Shown here piece by piece: positions 7,297-15,844 of a stretch of 64,000 nt of DNA. The position numbers were made by a program, and so were the translations under genes. How positions within the stretch are numbered: position 1 is the stretch's first letter; each line of letters starts with the position of its first letter. This DNA comes from Desertibacillus haloalkaliphilus (GTDB lineage Bacteria; Bacillota; Bacilli; Bacillales; KJ1-10-99), in assembly GCF_019039105.1 (NCBI RefSeq), contig NZ_JAHPIV010000010.1, positions 110,378 to 174,377 on the forward strand, given 5' to 3'. The notes beneath the pieces were generated by a model. The model worked only from the letters and a program-made list of their open reading frames with translations, was not told the origin of the DNA and did not search any database.

Positions 7297-9141
7297 TTAA
7301 CGCTTCCTTTTTAAAAAAGGATACGATAATACCAAGCCTGCTAGATACAAAAATACTAATACGTATACAGGAAGTAAATGGATAAAGGATGTATACCCAA
7401 TATAGAAGTGTGTGCCAATCCCTGCTATAAACGCAGGTAATGCGCCGATCGCAAGGGTATTCCATATCCAGCGTTCCCCTTTTCTAAAGCCCCACAAGGA
7501 AATCATGAGAACGAGCATACCAACACTGACAAGGGCACTACCAAACCCTGCCCGGTCATGGGCAATCACCGGAATCAAGGTAGAGCTAAGGCGATCTAGC
7601 ATGTCAGGTGTCATACATAAGTAGGTTAAATCCGTTGACACAAAAACGCTCGTTACCCCGATTGTAGAGATCACTATCCCGCCGATTAGTATCAATGAGC
7701 CGAGTAGAATAAACATAAGCTGACCATACAGCCCATAAGTCCACGCTCGGTCATTGTGTCCATGGATAGAATAGGGTGAGCCCGTGGCAGTTTTTCCTTC
7801 CTTATAACTGAAATAATAGATTGGTAGTAAGATTAGCCAAAATAAGCCATGCAACCAGTCAAAGTAGCCAAACCCGATGAATAGAAAAATCCCGAGAAAT
7901 CCAATGATTGCTGCAGAATGAAACGCAACCTTTGCCCAATGAAGGCCGCCTTGAATTCCATGGCGTGCGACCTGAATATACAAGATGCCACCTGATATCA
8001 TCGTCCCAGCTAATGACATCCGGTCATGTAACATAAAAGGTAGAATCATTGGATTAATGAGAGAGAGTTCTGTCCGTGTTAATCCAATAAATGATTCATC
8101 GTAAGGCAGGATAATCCGTGTTAAAGAAAAATAAAAGGCAATGATTCCCCCCACTAGGATCGAGAGGCCGAACAGAAGGGACCAAATCCCGCGCTGGACA
8201 TGATTAGATGAGGCGTTCTCGTACATGAAACGCTCATGAATTCGCTTTGGTAACCCAGGACCCGCTTTGACATACCCATCTGTAAGAATAAGCAAGTCGG
8301 CTCCAGCACGAAGTAATGAATAAGCTTCCTCAGGGGTTTCAACTCCACCAGAGGTGATTACCGGCAGTTCCGGGTGTCGGTCTTTTAACTGTTTTACTTT
8401 GTTCACGAGTATCTCATTGGCATGTTCAACCTCATGCCAATAGCCGTCCTTGCTTTTGCGAGGGACATTCACAACAATCCCACCAAGGCAAGAATGTTTT
8501 AGCACATTCCCGAGATCTGCTTCATTCGTATTTTGTTCATTAGCGTCCATCGATACATAAAACGAACGGTTCGACCACATGGTATCTTTTTCAACACATG
8601 TGGAGATCTGCTCCTGTGTTCCGATAAACGCATCTATAAACGGGGTTAGGTGCTGTACAATGATGTCCCATTCTCTACTCTTAACGTGCGGATCGATTCT
8701 AGCAATAATCGGAATTCGGAGATCTAGAGTTGTTAGTTTTTTAATTGCAAGCTTGAGAGGAACCTTCTCTTCTTGTTCAGAAAATAGGATAAGCTGGTCC
8801 TCTTTTATAGGTTCTCTCTCGTCATTCGGTTTGTTCAATACAATGGGACCAATCTCTATGAATCCGAATCCTAATTCTTGAAAGGCGTTAGTGCCTGACA
8901 AGGAAGGATCAATATGTCCACTTAAGCCAACAGGAGAAGGAAACCTCGTCTGATCCAATTCCTTCTCTAATTCCTTAGGTGGTTTCATATGACCTAAGAA
9001 TCCAATTAGTCCTCGTCCTCCAGGAATGGATGAGATGGTATTCATAGATCGATGAATGAACTCTCGGCTTGTTTTCGGTCTACATTTATCTAGTAAGAGT
9101 TTTTTTATAGGATGATAAGACCAATCTGGCATGAATGACAC
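7297..9141 (-). CDS. Dihydroorotate-dehydrogenase-like barrel fused to a polytopic membrane domain
   Basis: 614 residues. Residues 1 to about 310 resemble class 2 dihydroorotate dehydrogenases: GLSGHIDPSLSGTNAFQELGFGFIEIG near the N-terminus and PVITSGGVETPEEAYSLLRAGADLLIL at the flavin-phosphate end. The usual catalytic SSPNT-type segment is not evident, so flavin binding is plausible but pyrimidine synthesis is doubtful. Residues 320-614 form about eight hydrophobic helices. The barrel would be cytosolic and membrane-tethered. The gene is monocistronic and faces fabI across a divergent promoter region. It may be a known but uncharacterised fusion family; I cannot name it. Confidence 0.75.
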   Translation of the reverse strand: MSFMPDWSYHPIKKLLLDKCRPKTSREFIHRSMNTISSIPGGRGLIGFLGHMKPPKELEKELDQTRFPSPVGLSGHIDPSLSGTNAFQELGFGFIEIGPIVLNKPNDEREPIKEDQLILFSEQEEKVPLKLAIKKLTTLDLRIPIIARIDPHVKSREWDIIVQHLTPFIDAFIGTQEQISTCVEKDTMWSNRSFYVSMDANEQNTNEADLGNVLKHSCLGGIVVNVPRKSKDGYWHEVEHANEILVNKVKQLKDRHPELPVITSGGVETPEEAYSLLRAGADLLILTDGYVKAGPGLPKRIHERFMYENASSNHVQRGIWSLLFGLSILVGGIIAFYFSLTRIILPYDESFIGLTRTELSLINPMILPFMLHDRMSLAGTMISGGILYIQVARHGIQGGLHWAKVAFHSAAIIGFLGIFLFIGFGYFDWLHGLFWLILLPIYYFSYKEGKTATGSPYSIHGHNDRAWTYGLYGQLMFILLGSLILIGGIVISTIGVTSVFVSTDLTYLCMTPDMLDRLSSTLIPVIAHDRAGFGSALVSVGMLVLMISLWGFRKGERWIWNTLAIGALPAFIAGIGTHFYIGYTSFIHLLPVYVLVFLYLAGLVLSYPFLKRKR

Positions 9142-9420
9142 CTTCTAACGTAAATGTAAGATCCAATTAGTCTTTGGATTGAATGCTACTGTGTTTTCAT
9201 TCTACCATGATAGCAAGAATGGTTGCCTAGAAAACAATAGTGAAAAATGAATATTTGAGCAAATATATACTAATGTGAAGAAATGATTAATAATCATTTG
9301 GATAACTTTTTTAATCAAACATGATAAAAATGTACAGATTTTAAAAAAATGGGAGCTTATCTAGATCAAGTGGTGCTAAAATAACGGAACTTGGTTCCAG
9401 TTTATTAAGCTTATGAACGG

Positions 9421-9449
9421 GTTAACTTAGTAAGCAAGTATGATATACT
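9421..9449 (+). promoter_or_regulatory. fabI promoter
   Basis: Extended -10 TG-A-TATACT (TATACT at 9444-9449) with a weak -35-like GTTAAC 17 bases upstream. It lies just before the FapR-like operator. Confidence 0.55.
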
Positions 9450-9453
9450 ATAA

Positions 9454-9470
9454 TTAGTACCTGGTATTAA
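9454..9470. promoter_or_regulatory. FapR-type operator upstream of fabI
   Basis: TTAGTACCTGGTATTAA is a 17-bp imperfect palindrome that matches, from memory, the TTAGTACC-centred FapR box of Bacillus fatty-acid genes. It overlaps the expected transcription start of fabI, where bound FapR would repress until malonyl-CoA releases it. Confidence 0.75.
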
Positions 9471-9518
9471 ACGTAGGTGTAAATTTTAAAGGAAACTTAG
9501 TGAATGTAGGAGGACAAA

Positions 9519-10298
9519 ATGGAAGATTTACTTCAATTAAAGGGAAAAAATATTGTGATAATGGGTGTTGCTAATGAGCGGAGCCTGGCTTGGGGAGTGG
9601 CTAGGTCACTTTACAAAGCTGGTGCTAATCTTATTTTTACGTACCGTTTAGAACGTTCACTGGGAAAATTAAATAAGCTATTAAATGAGAATGACTATTC
9701 AGCTGAACTCATCGTGCAATGCGATGTAAATAATGATGAAAGTATTGAAGGTGCATTTCAAGAAATCGGAAAAAAGGTTGGGACGATCCACGGAATTGTA
9801 CACTCAGTTGCATTTGCGAATGCTGAAGATTTAAAAGGGGATTTTATAAATACCTCTAGGTCTGGGTATGCTTTTGCTCAAGATACTAGTTCGTACTCTC
9901 TAATCGCTGTAGCCAGAGAAGCGAAAGCTTATATGACTGAGGGTGGCTCGATCGTGACAATGAGTTACCTTGGAGCTGAAAGAGCTGTCGAAGGTTATAA
10001 TGTGATGGGGGTAGCAAAAGCAGCTCTTGAATCCTCAGTGAGATACCTGACATTAGATTTAGGAAAAGAAAATATTCGTATTAATGCTATTTCTGCTGGA
10101 GCCATTCGTACCCTTGCTGCTAAGGGTGTGGGTTCATTTAATAAAATTCTACATAAAATCGAAGAAACTGCACCTCTAAAAAGAAATGTAACACAAGAAG
10201 AGGTGGGCGATATGACAATCGCTATGCTTAGTAATCTATCCAGAGGAGTTACGGGTGAAATTATTTATGTAGATTCCGGTTATAACATCATTGGCTAA
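9519..10298 (+). CDS. fabI: Enoyl-[acyl-carrier-protein] reductase FabI
   Basis: NAD(P)H-dependent enoyl-ACP reductase that completes each cycle of type II fatty-acid elongation in the cytosol. It is a short-chain-dehydrogenase-like protein of 259 residues, the usual length. The cofactor loop GVANERSLAWGVARSL follows the first strand. The catalytic Tyr-x6-Lys appears in GYNVMGVAKAALE, with the second conserved Tyr in SYLGAERAVEG. The ATG at 9519 follows AGGAGG. Regulation by FapR is suggested by the operator at 9454. It appears monocistronic, with a hairpin terminator. Confidence 0.95.
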   Translation: MEDLLQLKGKNIVIMGVANERSLAWGVARSLYKAGANLIFTYRLERSLGKLNKLLNENDYSAELIVQCDVNNDESIEGAFQEIGKKVGTIHGIVHSVAFANAEDLKGDFINTSRSGYAFAQDTSSYSLIAVAREAKAYMTEGGSIVTMSYLGAERAVEGYNVMGVAKAALESSVRYLTLDLGKENIRINAISAGAIRTLAAKGVGSFNKILHKIEETAPLKRNVTQEEVGDMTIAMLSNLSRGVTGEIIYVDSGYNIIG

Positions 10299-10326
10299 AC
10301 TTCTTCAACGAATGTATTACTTTAAC

Positions 10327-10366
10327 AACAGGAACAGTCATAGAAGTGGCTGCTCCTGTTTATTTT
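10327..10366 (+). terminator. Terminator after fabI
   Basis: AACAGGAaCAG and CTGcTCCTGTT arms followed by a T-rich tract. A near-identical hairpin follows the lipoprotein gene ending at 19849. Confidence 0.75.
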
Positions 10367-10468
10367 TATTCAATTATTATGGAAGCTTAGTGAAATAAAA
10401 GCAGTTTATTAGTAGCATGATGTTAAAATTGTAAATATTTGGAATGTCGGAATGCGAGGGGGGAATTA

Positions 10469-10879
10469 GTGATTGAAAAAATACTCGTCATATTGTTTGT
10501 TGTAATGATCACTTTGTTAAGTGCTTGCGGCCCAAATACTTGGGTGTTGGAGAAAGAGAGGTTAGGTGAAGTGGGAAGTATAGAAAACTATGTGTGGCAG
10601 TTGCAAAATAACAAATCAGAATTTCGAGGGTATAGAATCTTTACTATATCAGAAGGAAAGAAGATGGTAGTTGTTTCAACTGGTTCGAGTGACCAAACTT
10701 TGAAGTTTATAGACGCAGACGTTTCTAATCATACAACGATAACTGTTGAAGAAGAAAATAAGGAATCAGATGAGCTAAACTCTTATATCCTAATTGGTAT
10801 AGATCAGATTAAGGGAGAGTTATCTGTGGTTAGCGAGAGCGGAGAAGAATACCACCAAGTAACGGGGAGCTATAATTAA
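10469..10879 (+). CDS. Uncharacterised lipoprotein
   Basis: 136-residue predicted lipoprotein. The GTG at 10469 is preceded by GAGGGGGG. The signal peptide ends in LLSAC (lipobox) and is followed by GPNTWVLEKE. The mature domain is short and beta-rich, with no motif I recognise. It is the first of a run of lipoprotein genes and their remnants that fills the next 10 kb. Confidence 0.7.
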   Translation: MIEKILVILFVVMITLLSACGPNTWVLEKERLGEVGSIENYVWQLQNNKSEFRGYRIFTISEGKKMVVVSTGSSDQTLKFIDADVSNHTTITVEEENKESDELNSYILIGIDQIKGELSVVSESGEEYHQVTGSYN

Positions 10880-10889
10880 GTGGGTTAGG

Positions 10890-11050
10890 CACCTTACTGT
10901 TTGTCGTAGATTTTGGTTATTTTGGGATAGTTTTGTACTTGTTCAGTTGTAGAAGGTATACTAGTTTACATCGGCTTAATGATATTTTTGGGGTTTGCGT
11001 ACCAAGATAAATGGCGTATCCCAGAGTTTTTTTTATTAGGCAGAAAGTAA
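10890..11050 (+). pseudogene. Decayed membrane-protein gene
   Basis: Two coding-like pieces lie in different frames: a hydrophobic piece (VVDFGYFGIVLYLF) up to about 10950, and a second (ILVYIGLMIFLGFAYQ, then RIPEFFLLGRK, stop at 11048). A single frame change near 10950-10960 would join them into one membrane protein. No start can be assigned. Confidence 0.35.
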
Positions 11051-11081
11051 GCAGAAATTTTCAGAAGTTGGAGTTGATGTA

Positions 11082-11549
11082 ATGGGAATATGGATCCGGC
11101 GCCTTATCATCAGCGCTTGTGTGATTGCACTTATACCGAATATGATTTCTTTTTTTTCAGGGCTAACTATTGATTTACCAAAGGATATTAAAAGTAAAGT
11201 GAATAATGGGGATGCAGTACTTATTGATTTAGATAAAAAAGTAACCTTAGAAAATGATGAGATTTTGTTTAAGCATTTTGTAGTAGCACCAGATAAAACC
11301 TCGTTAATTTTTGAAGTGCACGCTAATGAAAATGGATGGTCATTTCCAGAGTCTGCAATTGAATTAAAGGATAAACAAGGAAATACTTATCGAATGACAA
11401 GCTCCTATTCTTCAGGATATACATGGGGACAATACATGGTCAATCATTATGAACCTTTGGAAGCCGGTGTAGAAACAATAGTAGTAGATTTCGAATGGTA
11501 TGATCGGACGTTTCAAACCGAGTTTTCATTAGATCAGGGGGGAATGTAA
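11082..11549 (+). CDS. Membrane-anchored extracytoplasmic protein
   Basis: 155 residues with an N-terminal hydrophobic anchor (LIISACVIALIPNMISFFSG) and a soluble, beta-rich outer domain (FKHFVVAPDKTSLIFEVHANENGW). That pattern resembles the Ig-like extracytoplasmic domains seen in DUF4179/DUF5643-type proteins; the match is by impression only. Its TAA overlaps the ATG of the next gene, so the two are translationally coupled and probably act together at the cell surface. Confidence 0.65.
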   Translation: MGIWIRRLIISACVIALIPNMISFFSGLTIDLPKDIKSKVNNGDAVLIDLDKKVTLENDEILFKHFVVAPDKTSLIFEVHANENGWSFPESAIELKDKQGNTYRMTSSYSSGYTWGQYMVNHYEPLEAGVETIVVDFEWYDRTFQTEFSLDQGGM

Positions 11550-12151
11550 TGAATAGAGAAAAAATTAAAGCGATAATAGAATGGACCATTGCATTCGTAT
11601 TATTTTTTATTGTTATTAAGGACTCCCCGTACGTTAGTTATTATGAATTTTCACCAGAATCAGCATTTGAACGATCTGAACGAACCTATTATTATGGTCC
11701 ATCAGAGGTAGTAGAAAAGGTAGATTTAGATGATGTCCAAATTTTTCTATCAACATATAAGAACTGGTTTTCGGCTACTTTAGTTAACAAACATGCTGGT
11801 ATTTTTTGGGGTCCAGGTAGCGGTGTTGGTGGAATGGAAATTAAAGATAAAGATGACCAAGATATTACACATTCTTGGGGTGGTACCTCCATTAATGAGG
11901 ATTACATGTTGATGCGATATTATGGTATTGTTACGAACCCAGAAATAAATAAGGTGGAGCTAGATGTTGCAGAAGGCTATGGTTGGGATGAACAAGTCCC
12001 GGCAGAAGATATTGTTACGTTATCTTATCGGTTAAACGATCATCGCATGTTTTTATTCCATTGGAACGAAGTGGAAGATAACTATCTCAGTATTGCTTTA
12101 CGAGGGTTGAATAACGATGGTGAAGTTATTTATGAAGAAGACCTAAGGTGA
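11549..12151 (+). CDS. Membrane-anchored protein, coupled partner of the preceding gene
   Basis: 200 residues. It has one N-terminal helix (IIEWTIAFVLFFIVI) and an extracytoplasmic domain rich in aromatic residues (YYYGPSEVV, GIFWGPGSGVGG). It starts at ATG 11549 within a TAATG overlap. The family is not recognised. A 52-bp repeat locus begins 13 bases after its stop. Confidence 0.65.
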   Translation: MNREKIKAIIEWTIAFVLFFIVIKDSPYVSYYEFSPESAFERSERTYYYGPSEVVEKVDLDDVQIFLSTYKNWFSATLVNKHAGIFWGPGSGVGGMEIKDKDDQDITHSWGGTSINEDYMLMRYYGIVTNPEINKVELDVAEGYGWDEQVPAEDIVTLSYRLNDHRMFLFHWNEVEDNYLSIALRGLNNDGEVIYEEDLR

Positions 12152-12163
12152 GTCAAGTAGAAA

Positions 12164-12239
12164 AGTGGAAAAGTCCTTCATAAAGCTGATGAAGGACAAA
12201 AGAGTCGAGAATCGCAGTGTAAATGTCCTTCATAAATGA
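12164..12239. repeat. 52-bp palindromic repeat, locus 2
   Basis: The 3' half of one unit (AGTGGAAAAGTCCTTCAT) is followed by a complete unit from 12188, GATGAAGGACAAA to TGTCCTTCATAAA. Confidence 0.8.
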
Positions 12240-12280
12240 CTGTACATGATACACTTGAGGTTGAAATGGGGTAATTAGAA

Positions 12281-12877
12281 GTGAAGATTTTATTTATTAT
12301 GATGGCTACATTGTTTTTTATAAGTGGTTGTTCGATAAATGAAAATACTAACGAATCTGATGAGCGGAAGGCACCTTATGATGGTCAACTACTAAATATT
12401 GGAGTAATCGGGGAAAAACCAAGTAAAAGTTTTGGTAACATTACTTTTCACTCGGCTGAACCAGATTCATTGAAACAAGAAGAATACGATGCTTATTTTA
12501 TTACTGAGCAATATTTTGAAGACCTTTCACATGAAGGTTGGAAATCTGTTTTTATGAGTATAAATACTCCTGTGTTCTTTTTAAACATTGACGTCCAACC
12601 TTTTATATACAGGACTGAAGGAATGAAATATGAGGAAACTAGTCCAAAAGCGACGGAACACACTAGTGGATTCGTAATAACTGAAGATATGATAAAAATG
12701 TGGGGGTATGGAAACCCAATGGATTTAACTGATGTTAATAGGACACCAGAATGGATATTTAACTCAATCTTTAGGGATATTGAAGAACATTTAAAACATG
12801 AAAATTCAATCAATCAATTAATTAATAATCAAAGTCTTCTTACGCTAACGGGTGATTACCACAATCAGTATATTTGA
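12281..12877 (+). CDS. Uncharacterised lipoprotein
   Basis: 198 residues. A GTG start at 12281 follows GGGGTAATTA. The signal peptide ends FFISGC with the lipobox Cys near residue 17. The mature part contains IGVIGEKPSKSFGNITFH and AYFITEQYFEDLSHEGW, suggestive of an alpha/beta domain, with no recognised family. The 3' end contains the CTAACGGGTG motif that recurs in this region, so the last few codons may come from a repeat that replaced the original terminus. Confidence 0.65.
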   Translation: MKILFIMMATLFFISGCSINENTNESDERKAPYDGQLLNIGVIGEKPSKSFGNITFHSAEPDSLKQEEYDAYFITEQYFEDLSHEGWKSVFMSINTPVFFLNIDVQPFIYRTEGMKYEETSPKATEHTSGFVITEDMIKMWGYGNPMDLTDVNRTPEWIFNSIFRDIEEHLKHENSINQLINNQSLLTLTGDYHNQYI

Positions 12878-12944
12878 TTTGTTACATGTATAAATGGATG
12901 TGATATCATAAGAAAAAGGATAACAACGGTGGTGATAAAATAGT

Positions 12945-13217
12945 ATGGGAAAAATTCAATCTTCAGAAGAGCTTATGAAATATATTGAGAATATGAATAG
13001 TGATAACTCTGTATTACAGTTTTCTATTCCTGGAAAAGGAAAATTTACACTTGTTTTACAAGAAGAAGATGATGATAAAAAATCTATACAATCTGAAACT
13101 GAAGAAAATCCTGAACTTAAACGCATGTTAAAAGAAAGTGTGGGGCAGTATGAAAATGGACGTGGTATGTCTACTTCAGAATTACTAAATTCTTTGTCTA
13201 AAAAGGATTTTATGTAA
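12945..13217 (+). CDS. Antitoxin of a RelE/ParE-type module
   Basis: 90-residue acidic protein (NSVLQFSIPGKGKFTLVLQEEDDDK) whose TAA overlaps the ATG of a RelE/ParE-like toxin gene in TAATG. The gene order, overlap and acidic composition are typical of type II antitoxins that bind and repress their partner. The reading frame is intact even though the toxin frame is broken. Confidence 0.7.
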   Translation: MGKIQSSEELMKYIENMNSDNSVLQFSIPGKGKFTLVLQEEDDDKKSIQSETEENPELKRMLKESVGQYENGRGMSTSELLNSLSKKDFM

Positions 13218-13500
13218 TGTATGACCGAAATGTTATTTGGTCACCTGCTGTTAAGAAAAAACTTACTCAGTTTAGGAGTGAAAAGTTCACGCCTGAAGAG
13301 ACTCTCGACTTTATCTCTCAGTTTATCATCGAAACGGAAGATCTATTAAAAAGAATCGACTAATTAGACAAACGTACACTGAAGAATTCGGAAAATACAA
13401 AGGGATTACAAGGGTGGTTGTTAAAAGGTTTAGAGTATATTATAAATTGATTAACAATGATGTTTTTATATTAGCTGTTCTATTTCCAGGTGAAAACTAA
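13217..13500 (+). pseudogene. RelE/ParE-type toxin, frameshifted
   Basis: Starts at ATG 13217, coupled to the antitoxin. The first frame reads MYDRNVIWSPAVKKKL to ETEDLLKRID and stops at 13363. The -1 frame continues TYTEEFGKYKGITRVVVKRF and FILAVLFPGEN to 13500, which is the usual C-terminus of these toxins. One missing A in the TTAAAAAG run near 13350-13356 explains the break. As written, the ribosome-dependent nuclease would be truncated and inactive. A sequencing slip in the run is an alternative. Confidence 0.8.
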
Positions 13501-13515
13501 CCAAACATTTTATTT

Positions 13516-13545
13516 AAGATCATATTAACAGATATGGTCTTTTCT
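13516..13545 (+). terminator. Terminator of the toxin-antitoxin operon
   Basis: AAGATCATAT and ATATGGTCTT arms with a 6-base loop, then TTTTC. The next 200 bases hold no gene that I can support. Confidence 0.7.
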
Positions 13546-13752
13546 TATGAACTCTGATATCCTGTCGAAAAAATGGTTGTTTGTGAAAGTGTAAACTTAA
13601 AGTAAAGGGAGAAAGAGTTGAAGATCTCAAGTGGACCGCAGCTCTTTTTGATATTGAATAAACGAGGCAGTTCATCTCAAGAAAGAAATTCTTAAAAAAA
13701 ACCTAAATGGGGTGAAATGTTCAGCATAAGTTTTTAAAGGAGAGGGAGAGAG

Positions 13753-14250
13753 TTGTCTAATAAACAAAAATTCTTAGTCATTATCTTAGTGCTTGGTTTG
13801 TTTATATTTGCTTTTTTTTGGAATAAGGAAAGAAACTCATTTGAGAGTTATCAAGACACTATTTATCAACAGCAATTGATAAAATTAACTTATATATTTA
13901 ATGATATATCAAATGTTCTTCCTTTATATGAACAAATATCATCAGAAGAAGAAAGAGAAATGTTTCAATTATTGCTTAATAGAAGTAAAGCGGATATTCG
14001 ATGGAGTTTTGACAATATAGAATTAATAGACTCTCCAGGGTTATATGAAAAAGATTCAATTAAAAATAGAGAAATGCGAATTTTATTGCAAGAAATTTCA
14101 TTAAATATAAATTATTTTAAAGATATTGATGTGAATTCGGAAAAAGTAGAATTAGCTCATAGCTTATTTGTTAATAAGCGAGATGAATTGATTGATCTTG
14201 TTTACGAAGATCTTTCCTACCAAAGAAGAATCCATAAGCAACTTCCTTAA
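13753..14250 (+). CDS. Membrane-anchored helical protein, probably 3'-truncated
   Basis: 165 residues with an N-terminal membrane helix (FLVIILVLGLFIFAFFW), then a helical extracytoplasmic region. The TTG at 13753 follows AGGAGAGGGAGAGAG. It shares its layout with the protein at 14834: anchor, then a helical body with regularly spaced Leu and Glu. The last 20 codons overlap the next reading frame, and its C-terminus looks abruptly replaced, which suggests a deletion joining two genes. Confidence 0.6.
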   Translation: MSNKQKFLVIILVLGLFIFAFFWNKERNSFESYQDTIYQQQLIKLTYIFNDISNVLPLYEQISSEEEREMFQLLLNRSKADIRWSFDNIELIDSPGLYEKDSIKNREMRILLQEISLNINYFKDIDVNSEKVELAHSLFVNKRDELIDLVYEDLSYQRRIHKQLP

Positions 14251-14677
14251 TGAAAATCCTAGAAGCGATGTGGAATACATTGAAACGACCGATGATGACG
14301 AAATATTTATTGTACGCTCAGGCAATCACCAGTACAGTGTATATGGAATTGAGCATACAAACGAAGGTTTCTTGGTTGTGAAACTTACAGCTACGTTGTC
14401 CCTGCATAATACAATTGGAGGTTCTGGTGAATTTACAACAACCAATGGAAATGATTACACTTTTCTAGTAGTAAAGAAAGGTAAAATAGATCAACTTGAT
14501 TATAATACGAGAAGCAACTATGCAGCTTTACCTATTTATTCAGGAGATGCAGCTTTACCTATTTATTCAGGAGATGCAGAGTTAGCTTTAAACAAAGGTC
14601 ATATTATAGAAAAAGATGGTTCGATGCTTCCTGAGAATGCCATTCAATCAACAGAGACAATAGGAGAACAAAATTAA
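14192..14677 (+). CDS. Lipoprotein-like protein lacking its signal peptide (5'-truncated)
   Basis: Beta-rich domain (FIVRSGNHQYSVYGIEHTNEGF, then GGSGEFTTTNGNDYTF). It starts directly at PTKEESISNFLNENP, a segment that in similar Bacillus proteins I would expect after a lipoprotein signal peptide. Here the upstream part overlaps the preceding gene by 59 bases and has no ribosome site. I infer that a deletion removed the 3' end of one gene and the 5' end of this one. It carries a tandem 27-bp duplication encoding AALPIYSGD twice. Confidence 0.5.
   Translation: MILFTKIFPTKEESISNFLNENPRSDVEYIETTDDDEIFIVRSGNHQYSVYGIEHTNEGFLVVKLTATLSLHNTIGGSGEFTTTNGNDYTFLVVKKGKIDQLDYNTRSNYAALPIYSGDAALPIYSGDAELALNKGHIIEKDGSMLPENAIQSTETIGEQN
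14522..14575 (+). repeat. Tandem 27-bp duplication inside a coding region
   Basis: Two perfect in-frame copies of a 27-bp unit (starting GCAGCTTTACC), each encoding AALPIYSGD. Confidence 0.9.
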
Positions 14678-14683
14678 AGTACG

Positions 14684-14719
14684 AAGAGCATTATCATAAG
14701 AAAATGGTAGTGCTTTTTT
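14684..14719 (+). terminator. Rho-independent terminator
   Basis: GAGCATTATCAT and ATGGTAGTGCTTTTTT arms, 7 bases after the stop. Confidence 0.75.
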
Positions 14720-14833
14720 ATTTGTCTGTATAAAATTTCACTACCCTTTTATTGGAAATGGATGATGTAATAACGAATGTTAGAATAATATAGGTTACTT
14801 AATTTTTCATTATTTATAAAAGGTGTGTGTTAT

Positions 14834-15352
14834 ATGATAAAAAAAGCGACTGTTGTTTTGACTGCAATTATTATAATTTTTCTTGGCTATAATATGTATT
14901 CACAAAATAAGGAAATCAAATTTTACGAGGATAATGCTGCTTCTTCTTTTAAAAGCTTATTGTTAATACTACACGATACTGAATATAAGCTGAATGAACT
15001 ATTAGAAGAACCAAATATGATTAAAAGGGACGAACTACAAAGTGTGTCTGACAGACTATATGGTATTTTTAGTGTGAGCCACAATACAACTCATGCAATA
15101 AGGATTGCTTTTAATGAAGAAACAGAAAGATATTACAACTCTTTAGATAGCATTTTTAGAAATTTGGCAGATGCCAGTGCAAATTATCAGGTTAATGATG
15201 GTCAATTAAGCGAAGAGGATAAAGAAAGGTTAATAGAGGCACAAAAGCATTTAAAATTAGTTAATTATCACTTCCCTTATCAGAACAATATAACGGCTGA
15301 ATATTTATCGAACGGTTTTGATGGTTTTAATAAGGAGAAGGAACTTAATTAA
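14834..15352 (+). CDS. Membrane-anchored helical protein
   Basis: 172 residues from ATG 14834, 8 bases after AAAGGTGTG. One N-terminal helix (ATVVLTAIIIIFLGYNMY) is followed by a helical domain (SSFKSLLLILHDTEYKLNELLEE). It is a likely distant paralogue of the protein at 13753, sharing topology, size and the spacing of Leu-rich helices. Function is unknown. The following 200 bases contain no gene that I can support. Confidence 0.65.
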   Translation: MIKKATVVLTAIIIIFLGYNMYSQNKEIKFYEDNAASSFKSLLLILHDTEYKLNELLEEPNMIKRDELQSVSDRLYGIFSVSHNTTHAIRIAFNEETERYYNSLDSIFRNLADASANYQVNDGQLSEEDKERLIEAQKHLKLVNYHFPYQNNITAEYLSNGFDGFNKEKELN

Positions 15353-15556
15353 AAATATGATATTTGAGACGGTAAATATGGAAGTAGCTAAAAGTAAATA
15401 TTAAATAATTAGGAGAATTTTCTACTGTAACTAAAGGTGAGTGTTTCTGAAATAAGCAGAGGTGATCTTTGAAAAGAAATTGTTAAATATGTGCAGATGC
15501 TTTTTTAGACATGATATAATATTATTAAAATTAATGAAGAATGTGAGGGATTCCCT

Positions 15557-15844
15557 ATGTTATATGATGTTCTTCAAGAAAAGCGTGATCTAATTTTGAA
15601 AGTAGCCGAAGATCATGGTATCCAAAATGTTCGTGTTTTTGGTTCTGTTGCAAGGCATGAAGATGGACCTAAAAGTGATCTTGATTTACTTATTGAATTT
15701 GAGCAAGGAAGAAGTTTGTTTGATCTGATTCGAATTAAACAAGAGGTTGAAGACATACTCGATATTAGTGTCGATGTTGTAACAGAAAATTCAATTCATT
15801 GGAGTTTGAAAGAAGATGTTTTAAACGGAGCCATTCAACTATGA
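15557..15844 (+). CDS. mntA: MntA-type minimal nucleotidyltransferase antitoxin
   Basis: 95-residue minimal nucleotidyltransferase. The signature GS-x10-D-x-D is present as GSVARHEDGPKSDLDLL. In characterised MNT/HEPN pairs this enzyme transfers AMP onto a Tyr of HepT and so silences the toxic RNase. The TGA overlaps the ATG of the HepT-like gene in ATGA, which is standard for this operon. The antitoxin frame is complete. Confidence 0.85.
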   Translation: MLYDVLQEKRDLILKVAEDHGIQNVRVFGSVARHEDGPKSDLDLLIEFEQGRSLFDLIRIKQEVEDILDISVDVVTENSIHWSLKEDVLNGAIQL

